Assembly (NCBI RefSeq): GCF_010731895.1
Contig: NZ_AP022596.1
Span: forward strand, 1,054,001-1,118,000
Reading direction: 5' to 3'
DNA length: 64,000 nt
Origin: Mycolicibacterium helvum
Lineage (GTDB): Bacteria > Actinomycetota > Actinomycetes > Mycobacteriales > Mycobacteriaceae
Part shown: piece after piece, positions 28,275 to 36,858 of the stretch
Position numbering within the stretch: position 1 is the stretch's first letter
Layout: each line of letters starts with the position of its first letter
Notes under the pieces: generated by a model
The model's database searches: none
Told to the model about the DNA's origin: nothing
The model's input: only the letters and a program-made list of their open reading frames with translations
Position numbers and translations under genes: made by a program

Positions 28275-28304
28275 ATCCTCGTTCGCAGAGCCTCCTTTGA
28301 GTGA

Positions 28305-28332
28305 TTGACAATTGTTGACAATCAACTATATG
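28305..28332 (+). promoter_or_regulatory. Promoter of the catabolic operon with embedded operator
   Basis: A consensus -35 TTGACA (28305-28310) and a -10-like TATATG (28327-28332) are separated by 16 bases. The palindrome ATTGTTGACAAT (28311-28322) fills most of that spacer. Repressor binding there would exclude RNA polymerase directly. A second TTGACA (28315-28320) lies inside the operator. Promoter activity is inferred from sequence. Confidence 0.6.
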
Positions 28333-28345
28333 GTCCACGCCACAC

Positions 28346-28357
28346 GTTGTTGACAAT
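28346..28357. promoter_or_regulatory. Second GntR-type operator at operon promoter
   Basis: GTTGTTGACAAT differs from the operator at 28311 only in its first base and starts 35 bases downstream of it. It lies between the predicted -10 box and the ribosome-binding site GGAGG (28360-28364) of the MFS gene. Two sites on one promoter region would allow cooperative or roadblock repression. Confidence 0.55.
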
Positions 28358-28371
28358 TCGGAGGCGAGCCC

Positions 28372-29847
28372 ATGCCCGAAGTGACCCCCGTTGTACACAC
28401 CACGCCAGCCGGCGTGGGCGAGCCGACTCATCTGCCACGACGCGTGGTGCTGATCTCGATTGCCGCCGCCATCGGTGGCTTCTTGTTCGGGTTCGACACG
28501 GCGATCATCAATGGCGCGGTTGACGCCATCACGAAGACGTTCGACCTCAGCAGCGCCATGCTCGGCGCCGTCGTCGCCGTAACCCTTGGTGGTGCAGCGG
28601 GCGGAGCGGCGGCAGCGGGCTGGATCGCCGATCGACTCGGTCGCCGCCCCGCCATGCTGATTTCCGCTGTGGTCTTCTGCGCATCAAGCGTCGGCTGCGC
28701 CTTGTCGTCGTCTCCGGGCGCATTGGTGGGATGGCGCCTGACGACGGGGATCGCTGTCGGCATGGCGTCGGTACTCGCGCCGCTGTACATCTCCGAGATC
28801 GCCCCCGCCGCGCGACGCGGAGTCTTGTCCTCGCTGCAGCAAATGGCAATTGTCCTAGGGATATTCACCGCGTTGCTGTGGTCGGCGATGATCGCCGACC
28901 TGCTCAACGGCGCCGACGCAGCCGAGCTGCTTGGACTTCCCGCATGGCGGTGGATGTTCCTCGCGGGCGTTGTTCCCGCCGCTCTTTACGGTCTTTTCGC
29001 CTTGGTGATTCCCGAATCGCCACGTCATCTGGTCGCTACGGGAAAACTGGGGGCGGCGAGTCAGACGATCCAACGTTTGTTCGCGAGCGCACCGTCAGCC
29101 GCGTCCGAACAGGTGAGCCGGATCGCCGCCACCCTGTCGGCGGATGTCAAGCCTCGATTCCGTGATGTGCTCAGCTCGCGAACAGGGCTTCTGCCACTGG
29201 TGTGGGTGGGGGTCGGCATCGCAGCGTGCCAGGCCCTGGTCGGCATCGACGTGATCTTCTACTACTCCACCTCGCTGTGGAACAGCGTCGGGTTCGGCGA
29301 ATCGGCGGCGTTCTCCCTCTCGGTGGCGTCGTCTGTGGTCAACGTCGTAGCGACCATCGTGGCGATTCTGCTGATCGACCGCGTGGGACGACGACGCCTG
29401 TTGCTGGTCGGGTCAGCGGGGATGGCCGTCAGTCTCGTGGTCGTCGCTATCGGATTCAGCCGCGCGGTTCTCAACGGAGACGGTCATCTCGCCCTTCCGT
29501 CACCGTGGGGCGTCACCACCCTGATCGCCGCCAACGTCTTTGTCGTGTTTTTTGCGGCGTCGTGGGGTCCGGCAGTGTGGGTGCTCCTGGGTGAGATGTT
29601 CCCCAATAACATTCGTGCCGCGGCACTTTCATTGTCTGCAGCCGCCAACTGGGTAGCCGGCATCGCCGTGAATCTCACCTTCCCGACATTGCGGGAGATT
29701 TCACTTCCCTTCAGCTACAGCCTGTATGCGTTCTTCGCCGTGGTGTCCGGAGTTGTCGTGTATCTGGGAGTCCGCGAAACCGCCGGCCGTGAACTCGAAG
29801 AAATGACCACCGAACTTCCACTGACTGACCGCGGAACGGACGTATGA
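28372..29847 (+). CDS. MFS sugar porter-family transporter
   Basis: The 491-residue protein has 12 predicted transmembrane segments and sugar-porter signatures: GFLFGFDTAIINGAV (about 34-48), the loop motif GWIADRLGRRPAM (about 83-95), and PESPRHLV (about 219-226). RVGRRRLLLVG in the second half and the C-terminal PETAG-like VRETAGRELEEM also fit. It probably imports a sugar, polyol or sugar derivative with protons. It is the first gene after the operator-containing promoter, and its stop overlaps the SDR start by 4 bases (ATGA). Confidence 0.9.
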   Translation: MPEVTPVVHTTPAGVGEPTHLPRRVVLISIAAAIGGFLFGFDTAIINGAVDAITKTFDLSSAMLGAVVAVTLGGAAGGAAAAGWIADRLGRRPAMLISAVVFCASSVGCALSSSPGALVGWRLTTGIAVGMASVLAPLYISEIAPAARRGVLSSLQQMAIVLGIFTALLWSAMIADLLNGADAAELLGLPAWRWMFLAGVVPAALYGLFALVIPESPRHLVATGKLGAASQTIQRLFASAPSAASEQVSRIAATLSADVKPRFRDVLSSRTGLLPLVWVGVGIAACQALVGIDVIFYYSTSLWNSVGFGESAAFSLSVASSVVNVVATIVAILLIDRVGRRRLLLVGSAGMAVSLVVVAIGFSRAVLNGDGHLALPSPWGVTTLIAANVFVVFFAASWGPAVWVLLGEMFPNNIRAAALSLSAAANWVAGIAVNLTFPTLREISLPFSYSLYAFFAVVSGVVVYLGVRETAGRELEEMTTELPLTDRGTDV

Positions 29848-30653
29848 ACATGCGCAGCAACCTCATCATCACCGGCGCTGCCGGGGGCATCGGCCGGGCA
29901 ACCGCACTGCTGTGTGCCGAGCACGGCATGGGGCTGACCCTGATCGATCTCCATCGCCAGGCTATCGAGCCGGTCGCTCGCGAGGCACGCGAACGCGGTG
30001 CCGGCGACGTATTGTCGATCAGCTGCGACGTCAGTGTGGAGACACAGATCGGCGAATCCATCGCCGCCAGCGTAGAACGTCTCGGGCCCCCGACAGGCCT
30101 GGTGGCCAGCGCCGGAATCGAGATCAACGCGCCAGCACATCAACTGAATCTGGTTGACTGGCAACGCACTCTCGATGTGAATCTCACTGGGGCGTTCCTG
30201 GTCTGCAAGTACACGCTCGCAGCGATGGTCGACGATGCGACGAGCGGGGTTGGCGCGGGGCGATCCATCGTCTTGGTGTCCTCACCGGCGGCGCTGGTGG
30301 GTTTCGCCGGCGGCGGGAACACCGCGTATGCAGCCTCCAAAGGAGGCGTGTCGGCCATGACGCGGGCTCTGGCACTGGACTATGCCGACCACGACATCCG
30401 CGTCAATGCCGTGGTCCCCGGCAGCACCGACACCGACCTGCTGTACGCGGGCGTCTCCCCAGCGGACCTGCCAGACAAGCGCGCTGCCATCAGCAACGCG
30501 GCCCGCGAACAAATACCGCTGAGGCGCCTCGCCGACCCTCGTGAAATCGCGCACGCCATCCACTGGCTGCTGTCCCCACACTCGTCCTATGTCACCGGCT
30601 CACACCTGATGTGCGATGGCGGCCTTATGGCCAAGAGCGCCAACACTTTCTAG
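29844..30653 (+). CDS. Short-chain dehydrogenase in catabolic operon
   Basis: The 269-residue classical SDR has TGAAGGIGRA (9-18), an Asp after strand 2 (LIDLHR, NAD preference), a variant SAGI in place of NNAG (about 90), SSPAALVGF (catalytic Ser, about 147) and YAASKGG (about 160-166). PGSTDTDLL follows the active site and a C-terminal SSYVTGSHLMCDGGLM is typical. It could oxidise an aldose, polyol or sugar acid taken up by the adjacent porter. The overlap with the MFS gene indicates co-translation. Confidence 0.87.
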   Translation: MNMRSNLIITGAAGGIGRATALLCAEHGMGLTLIDLHRQAIEPVAREARERGAGDVLSISCDVSVETQIGESIAASVERLGPPTGLVASAGIEINAPAHQLNLVDWQRTLDVNLTGAFLVCKYTLAAMVDDATSGVGAGRSIVLVSSPAALVGFAGGGNTAYAASKGGVSAMTRALALDYADHDIRVNAVVPGSTDTDLLYAGVSPADLPDKRAAISNAAREQIPLRRLADPREIAHAIHWLLSPHSSYVTGSHLMCDGGLMAKSANTF

Positions 30654-30668
30654 AAGGGAAACAGCTCC

Positions 30669-31040
30669 ATGTCTCTCGGAGTCACCACCTGGGTCCTCGT
30701 CGACGGTTACATCCCGCCCACCAGCACGGGACCCGAACCGGGGATGACCAGCCACGACACCGTTTGTATTCTCAACACCGGAGATTCCGACGCCGCCGTC
30801 GAGCTCACCATCTACTTCAAAGACCGCGAACCGGCAGGGCCCTACCGTCTGCGCGTGGCCGCTCGCCGCACCCACCACCAACGGTTCAACGACCTGTGTG
30901 ATCCCGAGCCCATGCCCGTTGACGCCGACTTCTCCTGCGTCGTGACCAGTGACCGACCGGTCGTCGTGCAGCAGACACGACTGGATTCCCGACAAGCCGA
31001 AAATGCGTTGATGACCACGATCGCGTTCCCCATTCCCTGA
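30669..31040 (+). CDS. Anabaena sensory rhodopsin transducer (ASRT)-family protein
   Basis: The 123-residue protein matches the sensory rhodopsin transducer of Anabaena almost end to end. Shared features are an N-terminal TWVLVDGYIPP followed by GPEP, then HDTVCILNTGD, EPAGPYRLRVAARRT, HQRFNDLCDPEP and a C-terminal VVVQQTRLDSRQAENAL. The Anabaena protein is a small beta-sandwich tetramer that binds the photosensor, and the family has been proposed to bind small sugar-like ligands. No rhodopsin gene is in the window. Its place between an SDR and an ABC importer supports a ligand-binding or metabolic role. Start ATG follows GAAGGGAAA. Confidence 0.9.
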   Translation: MSLGVTTWVLVDGYIPPTSTGPEPGMTSHDTVCILNTGDSDAAVELTIYFKDREPAGPYRLRVAARRTHHQRFNDLCDPEPMPVDADFSCVVTSDRPVVVQQTRLDSRQAENALMTTIAFPIP

Positions 31041-31114
31041 ACGCCGAGGCCATAAACAGCCCGGCACCGGTCAACATCATTCGATACCAACAGTTCCCAG
31101 CGAAAAGGAGCACC

Positions 31115-31936
31115 ATGACAAGGACAACGCGACTCCTGGTTGCCGTACTGGCTGCCCTCGCGCTGACCGTAACGGCAGCGTGTACATCGTCAAACCAGGC
31201 CGGCACGAACAACGGACAGCCGAGCACGCTGACAAAGATCTTGAGCACCAAGAAGATCACCATCGGGGTCTTCGCCGACGCACCGCCCTACGGGGTCATG
31301 ACTAGCACCGGCCAATACGAGGGATTCGACATCGATCGGGCAAAAGCCCTGGCCAAATCCCTCAATGCCGAAGTCGACTTCGTCGGCACCACCAACGCCA
31401 GCCGCATCCCCATGCTCGAAACCGGGAAAGTCGATGTTGTCATCGCGGCGCTCACCAATCTCGATGAGCGAGCCCAGGTGGTGGCCCTCACGCGTCCATA
31501 CGCCACCGAAGGCCAACTGGTTGTTGTGCCGGCCGACAGCCCGATTCGCAGCTACGCCGATCTGGCCGGACGCACCGTGGCCGCAACACGCGGCAGCGTC
31601 CCGGCGACAATCTTGGCCGCTCAGTTCCCCGAGGCGAAAGCAACCCTGTTCGAAGCCGTCGCCGACTCCATCCAAGCCCTTCGCAGCGGAAAGGTCGACG
31701 CGTTGATGGAGAGCACCTCCGTGGTCGCCGACATCCGCAAGAGCCAGGGCGGCGCCGTCCGTGTCCTCGACGCGCCCGCACTGGCACCATCGTTGGTGTC
31801 GTTCGGCGCCAAGATGGGCGACCAGATCTGGCTGAACTACCTGAACAACTTCATCATGAACTACAACATCAGCCAGCCCGCCAACGATTCTTACCAAAAG
31901 TGGCTCGGGATGGACGTCCCCGACCTCATCAAGTAG
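31115..31936 (+). CDS. ABC transporter substrate-binding lipoprotein, polar amino acid type
   Basis: The 273-residue lipoprotein has a signal peptide with lipobox VTAAC (acylated C23) and a family 3 solute-binding domain. Motifs include ITIGVFADAPPYGVM, GFDIDRAKALAKSLN (about 70-84), TNASRIPMLETGKVD and LTNLDERAQVVALTRPY. It should capture a polar amino acid, opine or similar ligand outside the membrane and deliver it to the two permeases encoded next. It begins 74 bases after the ASRT gene, which is the largest gap inside the operon and could carry a secondary promoter. Confidence 0.92.
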   Translation: MTRTTRLLVAVLAALALTVTAACTSSNQAGTNNGQPSTLTKILSTKKITIGVFADAPPYGVMTSTGQYEGFDIDRAKALAKSLNAEVDFVGTTNASRIPMLETGKVDVVIAALTNLDERAQVVALTRPYATEGQLVVVPADSPIRSYADLAGRTVAATRGSVPATILAAQFPEAKATLFEAVADSIQALRSGKVDALMESTSVVADIRKSQGGAVRVLDAPALAPSLVSFGAKMGDQIWLNYLNNFIMNYNISQPANDSYQKWLGMDVPDLIK

Positions 31937-31971
31937 ACAGGAGCACCGTCGAAGAACGCCTCGGATAACCC

Positions 31972-32634
31972 ATGCAGCTCTACTACGGCGATCTCATCCC
32001 CTACACCAGTGCACTCTTGCGCGGTCTGGGAATCAGCGTGGCCATCAGCGTCGCCGCCACACTCATCGGCGCAGCCCTGGGCATTCTCGTTTACGCGGCC
32101 CGCCAAGCCTCCTGGCGCCCCTTGCGGTGGACAGCCGCGGGATACATCGAAATCATCCGCAACACGCCTCTGCTGCTGCAGTTGTATCTCATCTATTTTG
32201 CGCTGCCACAGGTTGGAGTCAATTTCGATCCGATCACTGCTGGAGTGATTGCACTCAGTATTAACAATTCTGGGTACCTCGCTGAAATCTATCGGGCGGG
32301 TTTTCGGTCGGTACCCAAAGGTCTGACCGAAGCCGCCGCCGCCCTCGGCATCAGCAGCCGGGACACCTTCTGGCGAGTGCTGCTGCCGCCAGCCTTACGA
32401 AATGTACTGCCCGCCATCACTAATCAGACCATTCTGTTGTTCCTTGCTTCGTCGATCACCTCTGTGGTGGCCGTACCAGACCTCACACACGTCATGATGG
32501 GCATCACCTCGACCACGTTCCGCACCATCGAAGCCTTCACTATCGGCGGGCTGCTCTACTTCTCTGTTGCGTTCATCATGGCCGCGCTGTCCCGACTGAT
32601 CGAAACCCGCTTCATCAAGTGGAAGGTGGCGTGA
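31972..32634 (+). CDS. ABC transporter permease (HisM/GlnP type), first subunit
   Basis: The 220-residue protein has five transmembrane segments. The EAA loop reads [41 protein letters not shown] (about 106-146), which docks on the ATPase. [20 protein letters not shown] is the typical PAAT-family N-terminal motif. GC content is visibly lower here than in flanking genes (for example 32161-32290). It pairs with the next permease to form a heterodimeric channel. The stop and the next start overlap as TGATG. Confidence 0.92.
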   Translation: MQLYYGDLIPYTSALLRGLGISVAISVAATLIGAALGILVYAARQASWRPLRWTAAGYIEIIRNTPLLLQLYLIYFALPQVGVNFDPITAGVIALSINNSGYLAEIYRAGFRSVPKGLTEAAAALGISSRDTFWRVLLPPALRNVLPAITNQTILLFLASSITSVVAVPDLTHVMMGITSTTFRTIEAFTIGGLLYFSVAFIMAALSRLIETRFIKWKVA

Positions 32635-33344
32635 TGTTCCAGGAACTCAATGCCGATCACCTGTCCCTCATCTGGCGGGGCGCCGTCGTGACGGTCCAGA
32701 TCTGCTTGCTGTCAGTTCTTTTCGGCGGTATCGGCGGGACGGTGATCGGGCTGATGAGCACTGGACCGGTCAAGCTGCTGCGTTGGATCGCGGCGATCTA
32801 TGTCGCGTTGATCCGCGGTATACCAGTGCTGCTCATCATCTTCTTCGTCTACTTTGGTCTGCCCCTGCTCAATCCCGGCAGCAGCCTGCCCGAGTACTGG
32901 GCAGCCGTGATTGCGCTATCGGTGTTCGCCGCCGCGTACATCGCCGAACTGGTCCGCGGCAGCATTCAGGCCGTGCCCCGCGGCCAGTTCGAGGCGGCTC
33001 AGGCGCTGGGCATGTCGTACGCCCAACAGATGCGCTGGGTCGTGGTACCTCAGGCGGCGCGCATCATCATTCCCCCGGGCGTTGGGTTCCTCGTCGTATT
33101 GATCAAAGACAGCTCGCTGGTTGCCGTGATCGGGCTTGTCGAACTGACGCGCGCCGGCAACGTCGTCAGCTCGCTCACCGCCGATCCAATCCTGACCTAT
33201 CTGATCGTCGGCCTGTTCTACTTCGTGATCTGTTTCGCGCTGTCGACGGCAGCACGCTGGTACGAGCAACGCCTTGGCGTACATGCTGCGCCGCCCGAGA
33301 TCACCGATGCACTCGCCCTGACCACAGGAGCAAAATCTCAATGA
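32634..33344 (+). CDS. ABC transporter permease (HisM/GlnP type), second subunit
   Basis: The 236-residue permease has five hydrophobic segments, the PAAT motif [20 protein letters not shown] (about 58-77) and the EAA loop [37 protein letters not shown] (about 108-144). ATG 32634 is chosen because it overlaps the upstream stop by one base; earlier in-frame codons lie within the previous gene. The gene is overlapped 4 bases by the ATPase gene. It completes the transmembrane part of the importer. Confidence 0.92.
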   Translation: MFQELNADHLSLIWRGAVVTVQICLLSVLFGGIGGTVIGLMSTGPVKLLRWIAAIYVALIRGIPVLLIIFFVYFGLPLLNPGSSLPEYWAAVIALSVFAAAYIAELVRGSIQAVPRGQFEAAQALGMSYAQQMRWVVVPQAARIIIPPGVGFLVVLIKDSSLVAVIGLVELTRAGNVVSSLTADPILTYLIVGLFYFVICFALSTAARWYEQRLGVHAAPPEITDALALTTGAKSQ

Positions 33345-34081
33345 GCAAACCAATTGTGGCTGTCACAGACCTACGCCTGAGCTTCGGTAAAACCGAAGTC
33401 TTGCATGGTGTTTCATGGACCGTCTCCGAGGGAGAAGTGGTGTGCATCATTGGCGCCTCGGGATCGGGCAAGAGCACACTGCTGCGTTGCATCAACGGCT
33501 TGGAGCGACCATCGGCGGGAACTGTGGTAGTCAATGGCCACACCTTGACACCGAACGAAACCTCAGCTGATCTGGCGACGGTCCGCCGCGATGTCGGCAT
33601 GGTGTTTCAACATTTCAACCTCTTTCCCCACATGACCGTTATCGACAACATCACTCTTGCTCCGCGCCGAGTGCTGCAGCGCCCCAAACAGGAAGCCGAA
33701 GACCGCGCCCGCGATCTGCTTGATCGGGTAGGGCTCACCGAGAAGGCAAAGGTGTATCCCGACTCCCTATCCGGCGGTCAAGCGCAGCGAGTGGCGATCG
33801 CACGGGCCCTGGCGATGGATCCGGCAATCATGTTGTTCGACGAACCGACGTCGGCGCTCGATCCCGAGATCGTCGGTGAAGTACTCGCCGTGATGAAGGG
33901 TCTGGCCGCCGACGGAATGACGATGATCGTCGTCACACACGAGATGGGATTCGCCCGTGAGGTCGCCGATCGCGTCGTGTACATGGATGCCGGCACGATC
34001 ATCGAGATCGGCTCTCCCGTTGAGGTATTCAGCGATCCGAAACAGGACCGAACCCGCGCCTTCCTCAGCAAGGTGCTCTGA
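33341..34081 (+). CDS. ABC transporter ATP-binding protein, polar amino acid type
   Basis: The 246-residue ATPase energises the importer. Walker A is GASGSGKST (about 38-46), the Q-loop lies in [13 protein letters not shown] (about 87-99), the signature is [15 protein letters not shown] (about 143-157), Walker B is [14 protein letters not shown] (about 163-176) and the switch His lies in VVTHEMGFA (about 196-204). The FNLFPHMT and [11 protein letters not shown] motifs are specific to the amino acid (GlnQ/HisP) group. ATG 33341 overlaps the permease stop by 4 bases. Confidence 0.94.
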   Translation: MSKPIVAVTDLRLSFGKTEVLHGVSWTVSEGEVVCIIGASGSGKSTLLRCINGLERPSAGTVVVNGHTLTPNETSADLATVRRDVGMVFQHFNLFPHMTVIDNITLAPRRVLQRPKQEAEDRARDLLDRVGLTEKAKVYPDSLSGGQAQRVAIARALAMDPAIMLFDEPTSALDPEIVGEVLAVMKGLAADGMTMIVVTHEMGFAREVADRVVYMDAGTIIEIGSPVEVFSDPKQDRTRAFLSKVL

Positions 34082-34082
34082 G

Positions 34083-35687
34083 GTGTTCGCTGTGGACACC
34101 CTGCTTGTGGGCGGCGAGATCGTCGATGGCACCGGAAGCCAGCGACGGCGCTGCGATGTCGGGCTCTCGGGGGATCGCATCGCCTACATCGGCCTGTCCG
34201 ATGATGTGACCGCTCGGCAGACGCTGGACTGTCGCGACATGATCGTCACTCCCGGGCTGATCGACCCACACAGCCACAGCGACTGGTCAGTACTGGGCAA
34301 CGCCGACGCGATGAGCACCATCCACCAAGGAGTGACAACCGAGGTCGTCGGCAACTGTGGCGTGACCTACGCACCGCTCAGCGAGCACGACGTCGCCGGC
34401 GCGCGCGGCTCATTGCGTTCGATGGGGTACGACGGCCCCGTGGACTGGCGGAGTTTCCCAGACCTACTCACCCGAGTGCATTCGGCCGGCACAGCGCAGA
34501 ATCTCATGTGGTTCGTCGGTCATACGGCCATCCGGGCCGCGGCTCACGGGCGCGCGGAAAGCGAGGGAATCGACGAAGAACGCGAACGCATCCGTCTGCT
34601 CGAAGAGGCGATGGATGCCGGCGCGATCGGACTGTCCAGTGGCTTGGAGTACGGGTCTGGCCGATTCTCCCGTACCGAGGAACTCGCGCAGCTGGCCCGC
34701 GTCGTCGGCCGGCGACATGGCATGTATGCCAGTCACATTCGAAACCGCGACCAAGGTCTCGGTGCCGCGGTCGACGAGTTCTTCAGCGTCGTTCACGCCG
34801 CGCAGGTTCGTGCGCAGCTATCGCACCTCAACGTGCGCCACAACACCGGCGCGCAACCCGGTGCATGGGAGCGCGCGGTCGAAGACGTGATGAAACAGCG
34901 CCGCAGCGGGATTGACGTCTTGGCCGATATGACCCCGTACCCGCATGGCATCGGGTTAGCGGCTGGACTGCTGCCGGGCTGGCTGGTTGAGCGGCCTGCC
35001 GCCGAGGCCGCCGCGCTGTTGAACGATCCGAAGATTCGGCACCGTGTCCGCCAGGACAGCGACAGATACTGGCGGTTCGTGCATGCGGGGCAGTGGGATC
35101 GTGTCCGGCTTGGGGTGAGCGCCACCCACCCGCACTGGCAGGGGCTGACCTTTCCCGAGATCGCACATCAGCAGGGTCAAGACGAATGGGACTGCCTCTT
35201 CGACGTCTTGGCCGCCGCAGGTGCTGATCTCGGTGGCGTACAGCTCATGGGTGAACTATTCACCGCCGAACACGTCGCCGAAGCAGTGCGCCACGATCAC
35301 TTCCTGCTCGGCGTCGACGCGTTCACCACCCGCCACGACGGCCCACTCGCCGCTCGTACGCGCCACCCGCTCTTTTTCTACGGCCATACCCATTACCTGG
35401 CGCACCACGTTCCCGCAGGCACCCTCAGTCTGGAAGAGGCCGTACACAAAATGACCGGAATGGTGGCCGAGCACTTCGGTATTCGCGGGCGCGGGCACCT
35501 CGTCGTCGGTGCTCACGCCGATGTCGTGGTGTTCGATCCGGCCATCCTCGACCGAACAGACACCTGGAAAGTGCCACAGGGATACGCCGACGCGGCTCGA
35601 CACGTCTGGGTCAACGGCACCCCAGTCGTCAGCGACGCAGTCCGTACCTCGCACCGGCCGGGACGGCAACTAACACAACACAACTGA
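34083..35687 (+). CDS. D-aminoacylase-like amidohydrolase
   Basis: The protein of about 534 residues starts at GTG 34083, one base after the ATPase stop; GTG 34092 is an alternative. The composite barrel has PGLIDPHSHSDWSV (HxHxD near 58-64) and GNCGVTYAPL (about 90-99), where the Cys is a metal ligand in D-aminoacylases. SSGLEYGSGRFSRTEEL, SHIRNRDQ and a C-terminal GHLVVGAHADVVVFDPA follow. Family members hydrolyse N-acyl-D-amino acids, and related enzymes act on N-acylated amino sugars or other amides. Its place between the importer and sugar-acid enzymes suggests it frees a sugar-acid moiety from an amide. The exact substrate is unknown. Confidence 0.85.
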   Translation: MFAVDTLLVGGEIVDGTGSQRRRCDVGLSGDRIAYIGLSDDVTARQTLDCRDMIVTPGLIDPHSHSDWSVLGNADAMSTIHQGVTTEVVGNCGVTYAPLSEHDVAGARGSLRSMGYDGPVDWRSFPDLLTRVHSAGTAQNLMWFVGHTAIRAAAHGRAESEGIDEERERIRLLEEAMDAGAIGLSSGLEYGSGRFSRTEELAQLARVVGRRHGMYASHIRNRDQGLGAAVDEFFSVVHAAQVRAQLSHLNVRHNTGAQPGAWERAVEDVMKQRRSGIDVLADMTPYPHGIGLAAGLLPGWLVERPAAEAAALLNDPKIRHRVRQDSDRYWRFVHAGQWDRVRLGVSATHPHWQGLTFPEIAHQQGQDEWDCLFDVLAAAGADLGGVQLMGELFTAEHVAEAVRHDHFLLGVDAFTTRHDGPLAARTRHPLFFYGHTHYLAHHVPAGTLSLEEAVHKMTGMVAEHFGIRGRGHLVVGAHADVVVFDPAILDRTDTWKVPQGYADAARHVWVNGTPVVSDAVRTSHRPGRQLTQHN

Positions 35688-35721
35688 TTACCTCGACAAC
35701 CCTTCGAAGGAGCACATCGTA

Positions 35722-36858
35722 GTGAACATCGTCCGTATCGAGACTTGCGGATTGCGCGGAGCCACACCGGAGGGCGGCTGGTCCAACGAACTCAAGCCCG
35801 ACGACGTCGTACACACCCTGGTCGCCGTCCACACTGACACCGGGCTGATCGGAGTGGGAAGCGCATTCACCTCGCAGGCACTCGTCGACGCCGCCCTGGA
35901 TCTGCTGCGCCCACAGCTGATCGGCGAGAACGCTCTCGAGGTGGAGCGGATTACCGAAACGCTGCACCAGGGGGCATTTTGGATGGGACGCGGCGGCGCC
36001 TTGACCCACGCCACCAGTGCCCTCGACATCGCCCTGTGGGACGTGGCCGGCCAGGCGCTGGGACAACCGGCAGGCAGACTCCTGGGCGGACGGCACCGCG
36101 AACGGGTGCGCCCATACGCATCGGTGCTGATGGACGAAGAGCCGACGATGACCGACAACCTCAGCCGTCTCGTCGATGCCGGATTCACCGCATTCAAGAT
36201 CGGATGGTGGAAGTTCGGACGCGTCGACCGTGCCACCGACGAGCGCACCGTCGCGGCCGCGCGCAAGGCGGTCGGTGAGCATCTGTTGGCGGTCGATGCC
36301 GGCGGTTCGGAGGCTTTCTTCCCCGGGGATTTGTCGTGGGCGAAACGCACCGCTGACATGTTGGCCGACTACGACGTCGCCTGGTTTGAAGAGGCGCTGC
36401 CACCCGATGACGTCGACGGCTTCGCTCGGTTGCGGGCGTACTCGAAGGTACCGATCAGCGGCGGGGAGGTCCTGACCCGCAGGCAGTCGTTTGCACCGTA
36501 CCTTCGGGCCGGCGCCTTCGACATCGTGCAACCGGACACCACCAAGGGTGGCGGTCTGAGCGAATCTCGCCGAATCGGCTGGGCCGCGCAGGACTACGGG
36601 ATCCGGCTCATTCCGCACGGCTGGAACACCGCCATCGGGTTGGCCGCGGACCTGCAGCTGGCTTCGGCTCTGTCAGGGACAGACCTTGTCGAGTACAAGA
36701 CCGGCTCGGCCTACATCGACGGTCTCGTCAGCGGCGGCTGGACCTTGGGCGCCGACGGCATGCTCGCAGTTCCCGCAGGCCCAGGATTGGGCGTTGAGCT
36801 CGACAGCGCCGCTCTTGGCCGTTACGGCACCAACCCCACTTTTGCCGATGCCCGGTGA
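35722..36858 (+). CDS. Enolase-superfamily (mandelate racemase-type) acid-sugar dehydratase
   Basis: The 378-residue protein starts at GTG 35722. Metal ligands are D192 (AVDAGG), E223 or E224 (WFEEALPPDD) and E249 (SGGEVL). H299 (IPHGWNT) and K159 (FKIGWW) are candidate base residues. The KxG form replaces the usual KxK, and FEEALPPDDVDGFARL plus QPDTTKGGGLSE are reminiscent of the rhamnonate-dehydratase-like subgroup. It would abstract the alpha proton of an aldonic acid and eliminate water to give a 2-keto-3-deoxy acid. The identity of the acid cannot be fixed from sequence. It overlaps the aldolase gene by 4 bases. Confidence 0.85.
   Translation: MNIVRIETCGLRGATPEGGWSNELKPDDVVHTLVAVHTDTGLIGVGSAFTSQALVDAALDLLRPQLIGENALEVERITETLHQGAFWMGRGGALTHATSALDIALWDVAGQALGQPAGRLLGGRHRERVRPYASVLMDEEPTMTDNLSRLVDAGFTAFKIGWWKFGRVDRATDERTVAAARKAVGEHLLAVDAGGSEAFFPGDLSWAKRTADMLADYDVAWFEEALPPDDVDGFARLRAYSKVPISGGEVLTRRQSFAPYLRAGAFDIVQPDTTKGGGLSESRRIGWAAQDYGIRLIPHGWNTAIGLAADLQLASALSGTDLVEYKTGSAYIDGLVSGGWTLGADGMLAVPAGPGLGVELDSAALGRYGTNPTFADAR

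Noticed and set aside
28346..28357. Interpreting the ATTGTTGACAAT sites as -35 boxes only
   Set aside because: The sites are palindromic, repeat at both promoters and match the length of FadR-type operators; only the TTGACA at 28305 has a suitably spaced -10.
30669..31040. Photosensory system with rhodopsin
   Set aside because: No seven-helix retinal-binding protein with the Lys-containing helix G was found; the gene context is metabolic.
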